From the NCBI GenBank assembly GCA_037892935.1, contig JAYXKI010000012.1:310001-374000 (forward strand): DNA of 64,000 bases, written 5' to 3'. Both the position numbers and the translations under genes were made by a program. The stretch is from Phlebopus portentosus (taxonomy: Eukaryota; Basidiomycota; Agaricomycetes; Boletales; Boletinellaceae). The notes under the pieces were generated by a model. That model saw nothing but the letters and a program-made list of their open reading frames with translations. It did not search any database and was not told the origin of the DNA. Positions within the stretch are counted from its first letter, which is position 1, and each line of letters opens with the position of its first letter. Of this stretch, positions 12,601 through 21,871 are shown one piece after another.

Positions 12601-13993
12601 GTGATGAATAATGATCAGGATGGTCCTCTGGTTCAAGACCGGACGCAGCGCGATGGAGCGCAACCATTTCTTCTAAATGCTCGGCCCTACCCCTACGTTC
12701 AAAGGAAGTACGGAGGCAATTTGCAAGATTGACCAATGATGCGGAATGATCAGGGTGTCCCTCCGGACAAAGAATCAAGGCGGCGCGAAGCAATGTGATT
12801 GACCCGTCAAGGTCCTCAGTCTTTCCTCCAATTTCGAAGCGAGTTAACAAGGAATCCGCGAGATCGTTGAGTGAAGCAAGACGATTTGGATGACCCTCTG
12901 CATGTAAAGCAATGACGGCTCGGTAAAGACTGATCGACTCGTCTAGATGTTCTGCATTCCCACCGTGTTTAAATCGAGTCAGGAGCGAGCTTGCTGCATT
13001 ATACAACGGCACGTAGCGAAGAGGGTGCCCCTCGGGACAGAGGGCTAGCGAAGCACGGTACAACCCGATTACCTCGTCAAGATCTCCGACCTCCCCTCCT
13101 TCCTTGAAGCGTGCCAAGAGAGAACTGGCAAGATTGCTTAGCGATGTGAATCGTCTAGGGTGATTTTCCGGGAGAAGGGAAAGAGCTGCACGACGTAGAG
13201 AGATTGACTCGTCAAGATCGTTGACTGCGCCTGCATGCTTAAAGCGAATAAAGAGCGAATTTGCGACATTGTTGAGAGGCATATGACGATAAGGATGACC
13301 ATCCGAACAAAAGGCGAGAGCAGAACGGTAAAGCGCAATCGACTCGTCAAGATCTTCTGTTGCTCCGACGTCCTTAAAACGATTCATCAGTGAGTTTGCA
13401 AGATTGTTCACTATCGCAGGGCGATTGGGATGAAGTTCAGGGAGGGCAGAAAGGGCAGCACGGTACAGAGCAATTGATTCATCAAGGTCGCAGATATTGC
13501 CTCTATGCTGGAAACGAGTTAAGAGAAAATCTGCGAGTCTATTTAATGTCATGGAATGACTTGGATGGCCCTCAGGCTGGACTATCAATGATGCGCGGTA
13601 TAGGTCAAGCAACTCGTTGAGGTCGTCTATCTCGTTGTCCTTTTCAAAGCGAACCGATAAGCAGGCTGCAAGACTGTTTATTAGATCGAAATGCCTAGGA
13701 TGACCTTTTGGACAGAGTCCAAGGGCATTCCTCCACAGAACAATCGCTCTGTCCAAATCTTCTTGATCTTGCCATCTCCTGTACCGGGTAAGGCGACACA
13801 TGGCGAGGTTGTTCAAGGCACCCAAGAAGTTGGAATGTCCAGCAGGAAAAGAATCAAGTATGATTCTTTGAAGAGCGATGTTCCAGTCAAGGTCACGACG
13901 GTGTCCCGCACGCTGGAAACGCTCCCACAGGCATTGAGCCAGACTGGCGAGTAACGAGAAAGCGTCACGGCTGCTGGAATGATCAATTAACAT
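9629..13993 (-). CDS. TPR-like repeat protein with C-terminal CHAT (caspase-like) domain
   Basis: A single open frame of about 1454 residues from the ATG at 13993. The frame is open further upstream but runs into a MITE, so this internal start is preferred. The N-terminal two thirds consist of 19 tandem 45-residue helical repeats. After a helical linker (KGDLLKAIEILEQGRALLWS) comes a CHAT domain with the expected dyad: His in VHFACHGKLDEE (plus-strand 10061-10081) and Cys in LSACHTAEQG (about 9936-9956), then VVGTMWQLLDRDGP. CHAT domains are caspase/separase-like peptidases coupled to sensor repeats. In bacteria they act as defence proteases; basidiomycetes encode many with unknown roles. No intron was seen. 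The gene is head-to-head with the NLR gene at 16388. Protease activity is inferred from the intact dyad. Confidence 0.85.
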   Translation of the reverse strand: MLIDHSSSRDAFSLLASLAQCLWERFQRAGHRRDLDWNIALQRIILDSFPAGHSNFLGALNNLAMCRLTRYRRWQDQEDLDRAIVLWRNALGLCPKGHPRHFDLINSLAACLSVRFEKDNEIDDLNELLDLYRASLIVQPEGHPSHSMTLNRLADFLLTRFQHRGNICDLDESIALYRAALSALPELHPNRPAIVNNLANSLMNRFKDVGATEDLDESIALYRSALAFCSDGHPYRHMPLNNVANSLFIRFKHAGAVNDLDESISLRRAALSLLPENHPRRFTSLSNLASSLLARFKEGGEVGDLDEVIGLYRASLALCPEGHPLRYVPLYNAASSLLTRFKHGGNAEHLDESISLYRAVIALHAEGHPNRLASLNDLADSLLTRFEIGGKTEDLDGSITLLRAALILCPEGHPDHSASLVNLANCLRTSFERRGRAEHLEEMVALHRAASGLEPEDHPDHYSSLNRLASTLLFHFQHSGTGGSLDEPIRLLRDALASQSDGHPERSESLNVLANCLVARFEQSGSLIDINESVSLQRTALELRQEGHPEHYTSISNLANILQTRFRYAGKVEDVNEAVVLHRVALVLRPEGNLKHSLSLNNLASSLLGQFIHNGKVEALDESVSLYRIALTILPDGHLDRVLPLTNLANSLSTRFSHSGRDEDLDEAIALHRSVLTLPRAGRPDRSVSVDNLASCLRTRFQHGRRPDDLEESITLHRAALALRPKDHPDHSMALNGLAQSLVDRYRIHGKVVDLDESVALYRSALILRPEGHPNRSIALNNLANSLAIRFEDAGRVEDLDEPIALHRAALSLRPEGSHDRLMSFNNLAGLFYTRFRKSQAPGDLNSSIELARAALASCPEGHPMRSMTLTNFARTIYNRFQNDGRTEDLDESIQSLNCAAAHKLSSLTTRLTAAETWATFARTYDHRTTFDAYRTAVSLVQDTLTIRPTLSMQHDFLNERRGIRTLATDAASYAIDKGDLLKAIEILEQGRALLWSQMRGLRTPIDQLATVNKTLADRFAECSTRLETLVTSSESRLTGSSIEEGRIYTHSGLDDVHSVDSKLVWMRRLSEEQEKLVDEIRQVPGFEDFLKAAPFETLQQAAAGGPVVVINQSKFRCDALIVFSRDDVPCVCVPLDNAWYSDAFTLCDDLLEARYEFRVQSARYDNVLRRVMKALWDRVVGKVVQKLKEFEVAAQSRIWWCPTLFLSFLPFHAAGPFESADGSPKYLLDEFIPSYTPTLRSLINARTGPVNDNPRLLFIGDSGLPSTKKERNAIRSWRRVDKLLADDRATRDAVLRALKRVEWVHFACHGKLDEEPFNSAFKLADGGLTLLDIARAHLPNAELAFLSACHTAEQGRKSAHDEALSLAAGMQFCGFRSVVGTMWQLLDRDGPILAGNIYAYLAGVPEGEIRFKVAAEAVREAAVNLRDRGDEALDGHRVEIMAERWVNLVHIGA
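11327..13891 (-). repeat. 19 tandem 135-bp (45-aa) TPR-like repeats inside the CHAT gene
   Basis: Counting in-frame units that begin LDESIALYRAAL and end near RFKHAGAVED gives 19 consecutive copies of exactly 45 residues with no insertions. The conserved core is GHP followed by LNNLANSL.TRF. The nucleotide copies have diverged, so the array is old or under selection for its fold rather than freshly expanded. Confidence 0.85.
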
Positions 13994-14121
13994 GGCATGA
14001 CTCGTTCTCTTTATGGTGAACCGAGAAAATATTAGTTGAGTGAACTGTAAGCTGAAGCATCGACGGTACCTTCTGTCGCTATTTCTAGTCGCTATTTCTA
14101 GACGCTCTTCTCCGAAACTAA

Positions 14122-14632
14122 GAGCCTGTTCGGTTGCACTTTCTCGCGAGATTGTGATTTTCCTCAATCGCAACATGCAAGTGTGCAAGTTGCGGCAAGT
14201 TGAGTACCTCTACCGTGGGAATGTTTCTGCACCCCCCATCTCGCGGCTGGTCCCAAACCCTCACTTTTGCTGAGAGCCCATAGCACCACATTGCATGCAT
14301 GTAAAAATTCAATTTCAACTGGGGAGCCGTGCGCCCATATAGATAGATTATTTTTGTAATTTTTAATTATTTTTTTTGTGACTGAGTTGTTGTGTATGGA
14401 TGAGATACTGGTAGATGATGTGAGATATCGCTATCTGAAAAACAGGTCTGAGCTGTTTTTCAGATAGAGGTCCATTTGGCAGGGAAGTTGCGAGACCGTG
14501 ATGTGAGAACGCCATTTCTGAAAGTGCACCGAACGCTCATCGAAACCTCAGATCACCCCTCTACATCATCTCAAATCACGCAACATTTTTTGGCAGAGAC
14601 TATCTCAGATCACGTTGCAGCCGAACAGGCCC
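14122..14632. mobile_element. 511-bp PIF/Harbinger-like MITE
   Basis: The ends are inverted repeats: GAGCCTGTTCGGTTGCA at the left and, on the opposite strand, GGGCCTGTTCGGCTGCA at the right. Both ends are flanked by TAA (14119-14121 and 14633-14635), the 3-bp target duplication typical of PIF/Harbinger elements. Inside is a perfect 15-bp hairpin (14431-14445 with 14453-14467, 7-nt loop). A second internal copy of the terminal motif lies near 14520 in inverted orientation. No transposase frame is present, so it is non-autonomous. It sits about 130 bp upstream of the CHAT start codon, in the promoter region shared with the divergent NLR gene. Superfamily assignment rests on TIR sequence and TSD length. 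Confidence 0.75.
14431..14467. repeat. perfect 15-bp inverted repeat inside the MITE
   Basis: CTATCTGAAAAACAG and its exact reverse complement are separated by GTCTGAG. It is the centre of the 14122-14632 element, not a free-standing terminator. Confidence 0.85.
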
Positions 14633-14635
14633 TAA

Positions 14636-16387
14636 AGCTCTCGCCAGAAAAGCCGGAAGGCGATTTCAACGATGTAGTCCTGGAAACGCGTTGGTCAAAG
14701 TAGAAAATCTTTGGCCCAAGGAATCAGCAGCGAGCTCAAAAATTGATGAACGTAGGATTTGATCATTCGACGAAGGCAGAAGCGAGTTGCTTTTATAAAG
14801 TTTTAAGGCGCGGTAGATGCTTATGAATCATATTCACTTACGTAAGGCACGTATCTTTTCATCTTTTCATACACGGCACTTTCGTTTACACTGCACGACT
14901 TCATTCTCTCTACCTTGCCCGCATTTGGTATTTTCAACATCATCTAAACTTTTGCCGGAACATTGTGGTACACAAGAATGTTCCTGATGAAGTTCATCCG
15001 CCTCTTGCCCTCAGCCCCGAGGTCCTGCACATCCAGGCGCTGGCAACATGACTGTCCTGGGCATGTATGCACTTACTGCCACATGTGTTAAAACGCACTG
15101 CAATACGCTGTATCGGCGGGATTCTGTTTGTCCGGATTCGGATTTGTGTAGATGTGCAATGGCAAGCTGCGGACAATCAAAGCTTTCCCAGAGCACTACG
15201 ACAACGCCTTCAGATGCAACCAGACAAAACTTCGGCGAGTTGAGCTAGGAGAGAAATATATCAAATCGGCCATGACTCACTCGCCTGATTTTGGATGCTG
15301 TACGGACACCCTGGAATTTGTGCCGGACATACTTCGTTGATGATCAGCATGAGGTGCACTCTGTCGTCTGGGGTAGTACGCAAGTTCAAGCGACCTGCGT
15401 GTTATTTCATGATGCAAATTGAACTACATTCTGTTGTTGAGGCTTCAAAATACTAATCTTCATCTTTTCTGCAGTTCGTAAAGGACGATATCTTCATACG
15501 ACGTGAATTGACCAATGCACACTGGGGTCTCCGTCAACTGAATGCATACGCGATTTGTATGGTTCATGAATTAATTGTACAAGCGTATTGGCTTCATCGG
15601 CCTGATAACCATCTAGTGATGCGAAGCGTCGAGAAAAGGAAGCTGTTGACCGCGGTAACAGGATTCCTCGATGTGTTCGTCGAGACAGAGTAATCTTCAG
15701 GTTCCATGCTAATCGGCTTTATCTTGGTCTGTACAAAAGACCTGGCCTTCCCACAAACAATCCCCGCTATTCTTACGCCTCAGGCCTTATCTTGATGATG
15801 ATGCTCAAATCCGAACTACCCAGACGCCAAATGGCGTAGGCGATCAGACGATAACTCTGTTGTGATTCATCGCCTCAACACATCCAGAACGTTAGAAGCG
15901 TGAACGGTTCCTAGAACGAGGACGTGCTATATAATATCAAACGTAAAGACGAACAACAATGCGGTGTCAGATATGTCGTATTCCCCGGATAGTTGAAAAG
16001 TTAGTGTATCCTCTGTGGCTTCCAATTCCTAGGAGACGAAATAATCCACCATACAGTGTACCGCTGTGCATTATTTCGGTTAATCAGCATAGCCCGTTCC
16101 GAAGTTCACAAGCATATATGGTCGGCATGTCGTCTGGAAGCATAGCCTGTCGATGGCTATACCTTTGGGTCTTTGGGAAGTGCTGATGAGTTCCGCTTCT
16201 GGTAGACGGCGGACTAAGCCAAGCTGTGCACCAACGTTTCCTCTGGATAGCTGAATAGCCTCATCTGGTTTTCCCGCTGATTTTAATTCGTCCAGCGTCT
16301 ACCATGCTTCTCAGTCACCCCCTAGCGGCGCTTTAAAGGCGCGTCTGGATGCAGGGTGCAGGGCACCCCCCTTCACTTTTCAACACC
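14636..16387. other. intergenic, with unassigned open segments
   Basis: About 1.75 kb before the NLR start. Open segments near 15152-15340 and 15475-15693 (the latter preceded by an acceptor-like TTTTCTGCAG) could be exons of an unknown or decayed plus-strand gene. No domain was recognised and no coherent full model could be built. Confidence 0.3.
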
Positions 16388-19201
16388 ATGTCCACTGACT
16401 ATCGTCTTCGAGGTACGCTTTTCGTCCTGCAATTCGATATTTCCATCAGCTTCAACCTATCATCTGTCACAGCTATACGCGTTGAAGACTTGAAATGGGA
16501 GCATCCCTCACAGAGCCAGGTGCCAAATCTATTCGTGAAAATAAAGCTTGGGGATGTCAAGAAAGAAACGCGAACCGTTGTCATGGGTTCATCGCCAACT
16601 TGGAATGTGTCCTTGCCATTGTCAGTACTCGCCAATAACCGAAGTTAATAGTTGTCTGACACAGATATGTAGCTTGTCTCCAGGAGATTTCGCGATGATG
16701 GAAATAAAAGTAAAAGTCAAGCGCGGCTCTACACGGAAAAAAGATCCTTGTATTGGCTTTACGAGTATTTCAATCAGGGACTTGCTAAGGAAATGCGATG
16801 ACGGAGAAGGTACCGAATTACGTCTGTTCTCCGACCTAGCTTCTGATCACGGACGCATTACTAGCCGCACTTTCTCTCATACCGACTGGCAAATTATCGA
16901 TAGCGTCTGCAGGGCGGATTGTTCTGAACCTTGAAGTCGTTGATTACATGACGAGTGCCATAATCAGCCTTGCGACAGCATCAGAGGACATCCGCCGGCA
17001 CAAAATTATGCGCTCAGAACGGGCTTCGGACGTGACGCAGTCGATAAATGGCCAGGCACCCACGCTGAACAGCCAAGGGAATCTCTATGAGGCTATCGGG
17101 AAACTCCCGTCTAGACTAGATGCCTTTCAACAAGTCGTAAATACCTTGTCCGAGGTAAGTTTATAATAGAGATTAAGTCCTCTATTATTGAAACTGTCTA
17201 GATACACCCCTTCCTCGCTATAGCATGGAAGTTAGTCACCGGTCTTTACAAAGTGCGTCGTGTCCATTCCTATCTTTATAGTTGTTAACCTGACTCATCC
17301 GTCAGGTTGTCGAAAAAGTGTTCAGGACCGACACGAAAGTTATCGATCTCGTTAGGAGCATGGTCAATGCGTTCGACTTCGTTCGCGATGTTCAGACACT
17401 TCAAGGCAAATCCACCGGCCTTCAGGAAGCCATTGTAGGCCTCCTGAAGCAGACGATCGAATGCTGTCTCTTCGTTTCCCGATACACTAGCCGTAGTTTC
17501 TTGGGTAAGCTCATACGTTGAAGCGTTTCACACATAAAGTATGTAAATGATGTTTTCCAGGTCGAATGTTTGATGTCTGCAGCGGTGAGAAGATCGATGA
17601 ATTTGAACGTTCCCTGGCAAGTTTCAAGCAGCAGATCGAGTCTGGTGTGATTCTTCACACTGCTGTCGTTTCAATGCGGATGCCGGAAGGGATCAACGAC
17701 CTTTGTTCGTAGATGGACTGCTTGCATTTGCGAATCCAGTTCACTTCTGTCTTCAATATTGCAGCAGCGGCTCAGTCCGGGTCGATATGATGCATTTGAT
17801 CGACCACTCTGCCTTCCTGAGACCCGCGCGGAAATAAGGGGCGAGATCGTCGACTGGGTGTTTTCAGACTCTAGAAAGAATATCTTCTGGCTGCATGGGG
17901 TTGCGGGCTCTGGAAAGAGTACGGTCGGCTCAACCATTGCGAAACATTTTCGGGAAATGTCGCGCCTTGGCGCGTTCCTATTCTTCCAGAGAGGGAAGAG
18001 TGACCCGTCGTCAGTCATCAGGACGATCGCTTACAAGTTGGCATTGTTCGATTCTTCAATTGCATCGAACATCCTCTCCGAAGTAGAGAATGACAAAGAC
18101 ATTAGTTCGGCGTCGTCAGAAGAGCAGTTCAGGAAGCTACTTCTACAGCCACTGCTTTCTGTAGCACTCACGATGTCGGGACCTGTACTTGTCGTGCTCG
18201 ATGCTCTGGACGAGTGCGGAACGGCCGACTCCCGACGTTGCCTTATGGAGCTTTTCCAGAACGAATTTTCAAAACTTCCAAACGCATTTCGCTTTCTTAT
18301 CACAAGCCGTCGTGAGGAGGACATTAAGAACACACTCTCCATGCAACCGGAAAGTGTGGCAGTTATGGAACTGGACTATGCTTCGGCTGCCAGTCAGCGA
18401 GACGTCCTTTCCTACCTTGATGTAGAGATGCGTAAAACCATCGGGAAGAAGGTCAAGATTCCTGAAGATTATCCGTGGAACCAGAATATCATGCAACTTG
18501 GCAAAGCCGCGGGTGGGCTATTCATCTGGGCTTCCACAGCTGTTAAAATGGTTGGAAACGGCGTCTATCCCCTTGACAGTATCGATGATCTCGCATCGGA
18601 TACCAAATCATTATCTGGCTTTGGCCTGCGCGAACTGTATGCCGCTGTGCTCCGCGGATCTGGAATTCCATGGGATAAAGAACGAACAAAAAACAACTTT
18701 AGGAAGATTCTGATGATATTCCTCGCTAGCAAGGTACCAATGTCAAGCAAAACGATTGATGGCCTTCTCGGATTCCAATCTCGCGAGAGTTGTACTCTTA
18801 TTCTGTCGAGACTTCAGAGTCTAATTTCGTACACCGTCGAAGGTCCCATCAGCCTCTTTCACGCATCGTTCTCGGACTATCTCACGTCACCCGATCACTC
18901 CAGCGAACCGTGGTTCATTGATGTCTATGATGTAAACCGGCTCATTCTTGAGCGGTGCTTTTCTGTGATGGAGAACATGTTACATTTCAACATGTGCCGC
19001 CTGGAGACGTCGTTCGTATGCAATGATGATGTTCCGGATCTTGCACACCGCGTTCAAGACTGCATACCGTCACATTTGGAATATGCATGCATCCATTGGG
19101 TTCATCATCTCCGCGATGCACCATACTCTCCCGACGTATTCAAAGGCTTGAATGACTTTGTTCATCAGCGTCTATTGTTCTGGTTCGAGGTTCTAAGTTA
19201 A
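16388..19201 (+). CDS. NLR-like STAND protein, N-terminal half: C2-like domain, helical region, NACHT ATPase
   Basis: The gene starts at ATG 16388, and introns fall near 16413-16472, 16621-16672, 17155-17201, 17253-17305 and 17505-17560. Two further junctions, near 16860-16914 and 17690-17758, are unclear. The N-terminus is C2-like (RVEDLKWEH, LFVKIKLGD, SPTWNVSLP). A helical segment typical of basidiomycete STAND proteins follows (SEIHPFLAIAWKLVTGLYK). The NACHT domain has Walker A GVAGSGKST (17897-17923) and Walker B LVVLDALDECG (about 18187-18220). Such proteins are fungal counterparts of NLR immune receptors: ligand binding by the repeats drives oligomerisation. The frame stops at TAA 19199-19201, but the same frame continues with recognisable family sequence, so this half and the next entry appear to be one gene cut by a nonsense codon. 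Confidence 0.75.
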
Positions 19202-21492
19202 ATCAATTCATTTGGGCGCATCGCGAGTCACGCTCTTCTCAACGCTGTAAAGTGGATTAAAGTACGGTAGTGTTCTATTCTTCATCGCGTGTTACGTGTC
19301 TGACTTTCTTTTAGTCTGACGCTGCTAACCTCAGCGCATTCCTGCTAGATGCCAGTGAGCTTGCGACCATATTTGCCCTGCCAGTCATAACAAGCGCACC
19401 ACAGATCTATGTTACAATGATTCCGTTCTCAAAAGACGAGTCAATTGTATCAGCTCATTATTCAAACCAGATGACATCCATGGTCCAGGTGAAGCGAATC
19501 GGCCCTAAAAGATCATTGAAGTATATGAGGGTGCTAAAAGGGCACTGTGGCTCAGTTCTCTCCATCTCCATCTCATCGGATGGAAGGCTCATCGCTTCTT
19601 GCGGTGATGTCACCATTAGGGTCTGGGACTTCCACAGCGGGGAAGAGTCCATGGTTATACTAGACGACGCAGAACGGGTCAACTTCCTCCCAGATGGAAG
19701 ACGTCTCGCGTCAGGTTCGTCGGACGGTACCTTGAGGATTTGGGATGTTCAGACTGGCGAACTAGTTCTCGGACCTTTTTGGGGACATGGTAGCATGGAA
19801 TCGTTGGCTGTGGCACCTGATGGAATGAGGATTGCTTCGGGAGGCTGTTATGGGCAGGTCGTGGTTTGGGATATATCAGACGGGTCAGTGTCAGCGCTGT
19901 TTGTCAAGCACACAGACTCTGTCCTGTCTGTTTCCTTTTCTGGCGACGGCAAGCGTCTCGCCTCTGGTTCTCAAGATGGGACGATAAGAATCTGGGACAT
20001 CGACAGCGGAGAAACTTCCTGCGGACTTTGCTTCTCCAGATGTGTTGAGGGGATCCGCTCGCTCTCGTTTTCACCGGACGGGAAGAATATCATGTTCTGC
20101 ACTCTAAATGAAGTCACAATAAAGGAAGTGGAAAGTGGCAGCATTGTATCCGTTTTCGATGGTCTTGCATCTGCTGCGTATTCCACTTGCGGTACACGCA
20201 TCGTTGTCGGACCCCAGGACGGCGTGGTGTTAGTCTTGGATTCGAAAAGTGGAGATATAGTCTCTGGTCCTTTCGAGGGTCACACAGGCCAAATTAATTC
20301 TGTCGCTTTTTCACCTAACGGAAGACACCTCATCTCTTGTTCCGAAGACGAAACCGTCAGAATTTGGGATACTAGCGTCGAAAAGGTCGACCCGGAGACA
20401 TACGTGGGCCACAGAATTGTTACCTGTGTCACGATTTCCGATGATGGAAGCCACATTGCGTCTGCTTCTTCGCTGGATGGGTCGATCATAATCTGGGACG
20501 CGAAGAACGGTAACGTCATAGCAAAGTTCCACAACGCGGGATATAGCGCTTGGATGGCCTTCTCTTCGAATAACGCGCGTCTCGTTTCAAGATCTTGGAA
20601 TACGATGTGTGTCTGGGATGTTAAGACGGGCCAGTTGGCTTTTGGCCCTACAGAAGAGGTCAGATGGACTTGTGACGCAGCTGTATCGCCAGACGGTGCT
20701 GTCACTGCGTTTGAAGACAAGCATGGAAGTCTCGTCGTGTGGTTCATGACGACTGGTCGGCGCGTCGCCGGTCCGCTAGACGGATTTTTGCATGCAATCA
20801 GCTCGCTAGAATTCTCACCGGATGGAAAACAACTTGCTTCGTGTATAGGGAATGGTAGTATCACAATCTGGAATACTGCAACTTGCGAGGTCGTTCTCGA
20901 AATTTCGACTGGTCATACGGGCACCATCGCCTCCATCCGCTTTTCACCCGATGGTACGAAAGTTGCTGCTATCTCAACGCGTAGCACCATCATTGTGTGG
21001 GATGCGAAGCAGGGTCACGTCATTGATGGTCCTTTTGAGATGTCCGGCAGCAACTTGTCGCTCGCATTCGCCCCAGATGGACTTCGTGTCGTGTCGAGAG
21101 ATGTCAACGGCTATCTGCTGGTCCAGAAGTTGAATGAGGATCGCTCATATTTGATTATCAACCCACACCGACGGCTCGAGACATTTGAGTCCGGACCTCT
21201 TTACTCCCGTGACGGCTCTCGGATCGTTTCATGCTTCAACAAAGAGATAATCAGGGTATGGGATGTGCCAAACCTTTTCCTTTCGAGAAATCGCAAATAC
21301 GGCGCCAATTCCCTTTCGGAATGGATATTAGATGACAATGGATGGATAGTTGATAGGCATGATAGCCAAAAGTTGCTGATCTGGATTCCCCATGACCTTC
21401 GAGAGACGCTCCACCACCCCCGAAATACGGCGGTTTTGAACTGCGAGTTTTCGACCAAGCTCGATTTCGCCGGTACCGCTCTTGGTGATTGA
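19202..21492 (+). CDS. NLR-like STAND protein, C-terminal half: about 14 WD40 repeats
   Basis: Directly after TAA 19199-19201 the same frame reads INSFGRIASHALLNAVKWIK, the expected linker of NACHT-WD40 proteins. After an intron at 19262-19314 it continues SDAANLSAFLLDASELATIF and into the WD40 array. About 14 blade endings can be counted (VTIRVWD, GTLRIWD, GQVVVWD, GTIRIWD and so on), enough for two seven-bladed propellers, the sensor part of these receptors. If translated alone it would probably begin at ATG 19417. No other stop or frameshift was seen through 21492. Either the gene is a recent pseudogene allele, or the stop is a sequence error, or two proteins are made. Confidence 0.75.
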
Positions 21493-21871
21493 TGGTCGGA
21501 ATGCTGTACCATCTTTTGATGGGGAACTCTTTCGTGGGTTTTCTTTGCACATCCATTACGCGTATTTGTTACTCACGTACAGAGATCTGCGAATCTGATT
21601 ACTACATTTATGGTCAACAAATTAGTACCAGTCTCCTCTGAGACTAAAATCGAAAGCCCGAGCACTGGCTAGGGTGGCTGCATTGATCGCATAGGCAAAC
21701 GTTGTGCCTGGCGAAATAACATGAAGCTAGAGAAATGACAAGATTTATTGCGGTCGCTGGAACAAAATTCGGAAAACCCGACAAATAATATAATGATAAT
21801 ATAGTACGGAGAGAATGTAGAGGAGCAAGAAACGAGTCCCCACCGACAATTCAATGATCAGGCAGAAAGTT
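21493..21871. other. convergent intergenic region
   Basis: About 380 bp between the 3' ends of the NLR and DUF7918 genes. No feature recognised. Confidence 0.5.

Noticed and set aside
14041..14101. tandem GTCGCTATTTCTA duplication just upstream of the CHAT start
   Set aside because: Only two short copies; too little to call a regulatory element.
13994..14188. 65 extra N-terminal residues for the CHAT protein
   Set aside because: The extension runs through the MITE terminus at 14122-14188, and its composition is unlike the repeats. The ATG at 13993 is the better start.
20280..20864. 194-residue minus-strand open frame inside the WD40 array
   Set aside because: A shadow of the WD40 coding strand caused by repeated codon patterns.
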